Of a DNA stretch of 6,419 nucleotides, positions 5,488-6,419 are shown piece after piece. Origin of the DNA: Archangium sp. GTDB taxonomy: Bacteria; Myxococcota; Myxococcia; Myxococcales; Myxococcaceae. Within the stretch, counting starts at the first letter, position 1. Every line of letters begins with the position of its first letter. The stretch is from the NCBI GenBank assembly GCA_016793585.1, contig JAEUJR010000773.1:1-6419 (forward strand). The letters are read 5' to 3'. The position numbers and the translations under genes are program-made. A model generated the notes under the pieces. The model saw nothing but the letters and a program-made list of their open reading frames with translations. It was not told where the DNA came from and ran no database searches.

Positions 5488-6419
5488 ATGCGTCGCTTCG
5501 TTCCCGTGTTGCTCGCCGCCGCCTGCTCCTCTCCGATGAAGATGGAGCCGCCACCGCCACCGAAGTGGTCGCCCGGGGTCGTCTACCGCACCGAGCGTGC
5601 CGTGAACGCGCGCGGCTTCCTCGATCGCAAGGGCCTCGTGCACGCCCACAGCATCTATTCGCACGACGCGTGTGACGGAAAACCGCACGACGCGGCAGGC
5701 GTCTACGACCAGGACTGCCTCGCTGACTTCCGCCGCGACATCTGCACCGCCAAGCACGACTTCGTCTTCCTCTCCGATCACGGCGACAGCTTCAGGGACA
5801 ACCAGTTTCCCGACGTGCTGCTCTACCGCCCTGCGCTCGGCGATTCGCTCGTCACCCACGGCAGCGGCCCCACCGCCAACCAGCTCGCGTGCCCGGGCAC
5901 CGACCCCGTGTTGATCATGGCCGGCACCGAGACCGCGACGATGCCCGTCGGCCTCGAGCGCCACCTCGACAACCGCGCGCTCTACAGCAGCATGGAGGAC
6001 TCGGCGATCAACGCGGCCAAAGACGCGGGCGCCGTTGCCCTCGTCGCGCACACCGAAGACTGGACGCCGGAGCAGCTCATCTCGATGCCGCTCGACGGCT
6101 TCGAGATGTACAATCTGCACCGCAACAGCCTGCAGAACATCGGCATCGCCGCCGAGCTCGTCTTCGGCAAGGTCGAGATGGGCGACTTCGATGGCCTGCC
6201 CCACCCCGACGCGTTCTTCACGGCCTTCACGCTCGACGACGCGACGTACTTCTCGACGTGGGGCACCGTCTTCGCGCGCGGCACCAAACGCGTCACCACC
6301 ATGGGCACCGACTGCCACCGCAACTCGTTCCCCCAGAAGCTGCAGGACGGAGAGCGCATCGACAGCTACCGCCGCATGATGATCATGTTCGGCAACCACC
6401 TGCTCGTGCGGCCCAACGC
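5488..6419 (+). CDS. PHP-domain metallohydrolase, probable lipoprotein (3'-truncated)
   Basis: A reading frame open to the right edge, with 310 residues visible. The N-terminus MRRFVPVLLAAAC has a twin-Arg positive start, a short hydrophobic core and Cys13 in a lipobox-like site (LAAAC; the -3 position is Ala, so imperfect), followed by a Pro-rich linker (20-26). This predicts an envelope lipoprotein. The rest carries the PHP-fold metal ligands in order: HAHSIYSHD (H52, H54, H59), LSDHGD (D97, H98), AGTE (E148), VAHTEDW (H188) and GTDCHRN (D275, H277). FEMYNLHRN (205-213) is the usual EvyN-like strand. The layout resembles CehA/McbA-type metallohydrolases, which cleave phosphoesters or other esters; the substrate is unknown. 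The ATG at 5488 is preferred because RR and the signal core follow at once. An in-frame GTG at 5470 is the only other start before the TGA at 5452. No strong ribosome binding site is visible. Confidence 0.82.
   Translation, partial: MRRFVPVLLAAACSSPMKMEPPPPPKWSPGVVYRTERAVNARGFLDRKGLVHAHSIYSHDACDGKPHDAAGVYDQDCLADFRRDICTAKHDFVFLSDHGDSFRDNQFPDVLLYRPALGDSLVTHGSGPTANQLACPGTDPVLIMAGTETATMPVGLERHLDNRALYSSMEDSAINAAKDAGAVALVAHTEDWTPEQLISMPLDGFEMYNLHRNSLQNIGIAAELVFGKVEMGDFDGLPHPDAFFTAFTLDDATYFSTWGTVFARGTKRVTTMGTDCHRNSFPQKLQDGERIDSYRRMMIMFGNHLLVRPN

Noticed and set aside
5353..6399. 348-codon open frame on the - strand
   Set aside because: It is antisense to the PHP gene, whose frame has ordered metal-ligand motifs and a signal sequence. 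The antisense product is repetitive in Val, Ala, Glu and Arg with no recognisable domain, as expected for a GC-rich shadow frame.

Overview
The window is compact, GC-rich bacterial chromosomal DNA with strong G/C third-position bias. The style suggests a myxobacterium or related member of Myxococcota: a lineage-specific tail-anchored protein, an exported Cys-rich protein, a zinc-ribbon membrane protein and a PHP lipoprotein sit among housekeeping genes. This placement is inferred from style, not from a marker gene. I see no rRNA, tRNA, CRISPR, insertion sequence or phage gene.

Layout. (1) Positions 1-663, + strand: the 3' part of a 23S rRNA methyltransferase gene (RlmK-type domain), cut by the left edge. 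(2) 665-1183, - strand: an unrecognised protein with one C-terminal membrane anchor, convergent with (1) and one base away. (3) A 68-bp divergent gap, then a + strand cluster: a metallo-beta-lactamase-fold hydrolase (1252-2103), an RlmI-type 23S rRNA cytosine methyltransferase (2117-3286) and a small exported 12-cysteine protein (3286-3681). The genes are 13 bp apart and then overlap by 1 bp, so they probably form one operon. (4) 3682-4698, - strand: a polytopic membrane protein with an N-terminal zinc-binding head, convergent with the operon at zero distance. (5) A 92-bp divergent gap, then a YkgJ-type cysteine-cluster protein (4791-5270, +). (6) A 217-bp gap with no gene I can support, then the 5' part of a PHP-domain metallohydrolase lipoprotein (5488 to the right edge, +).

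Two related rRNA methyltransferases (RlmK-type and RlmI-type) lie 1.5 kb apart on the same strand, so the left half has an rRNA-modification theme. The other genes are metal-dependent hydrolases (MBL, PHP), metal- or cysteine-cluster proteins and envelope proteins with no shared pathway evident. I found no convincing new multi-gene system. The most useful observations are the PHP lipoprotein gene that runs off the right edge, the very tight gene junctions, and the zinc-ribbon/membrane fusion.
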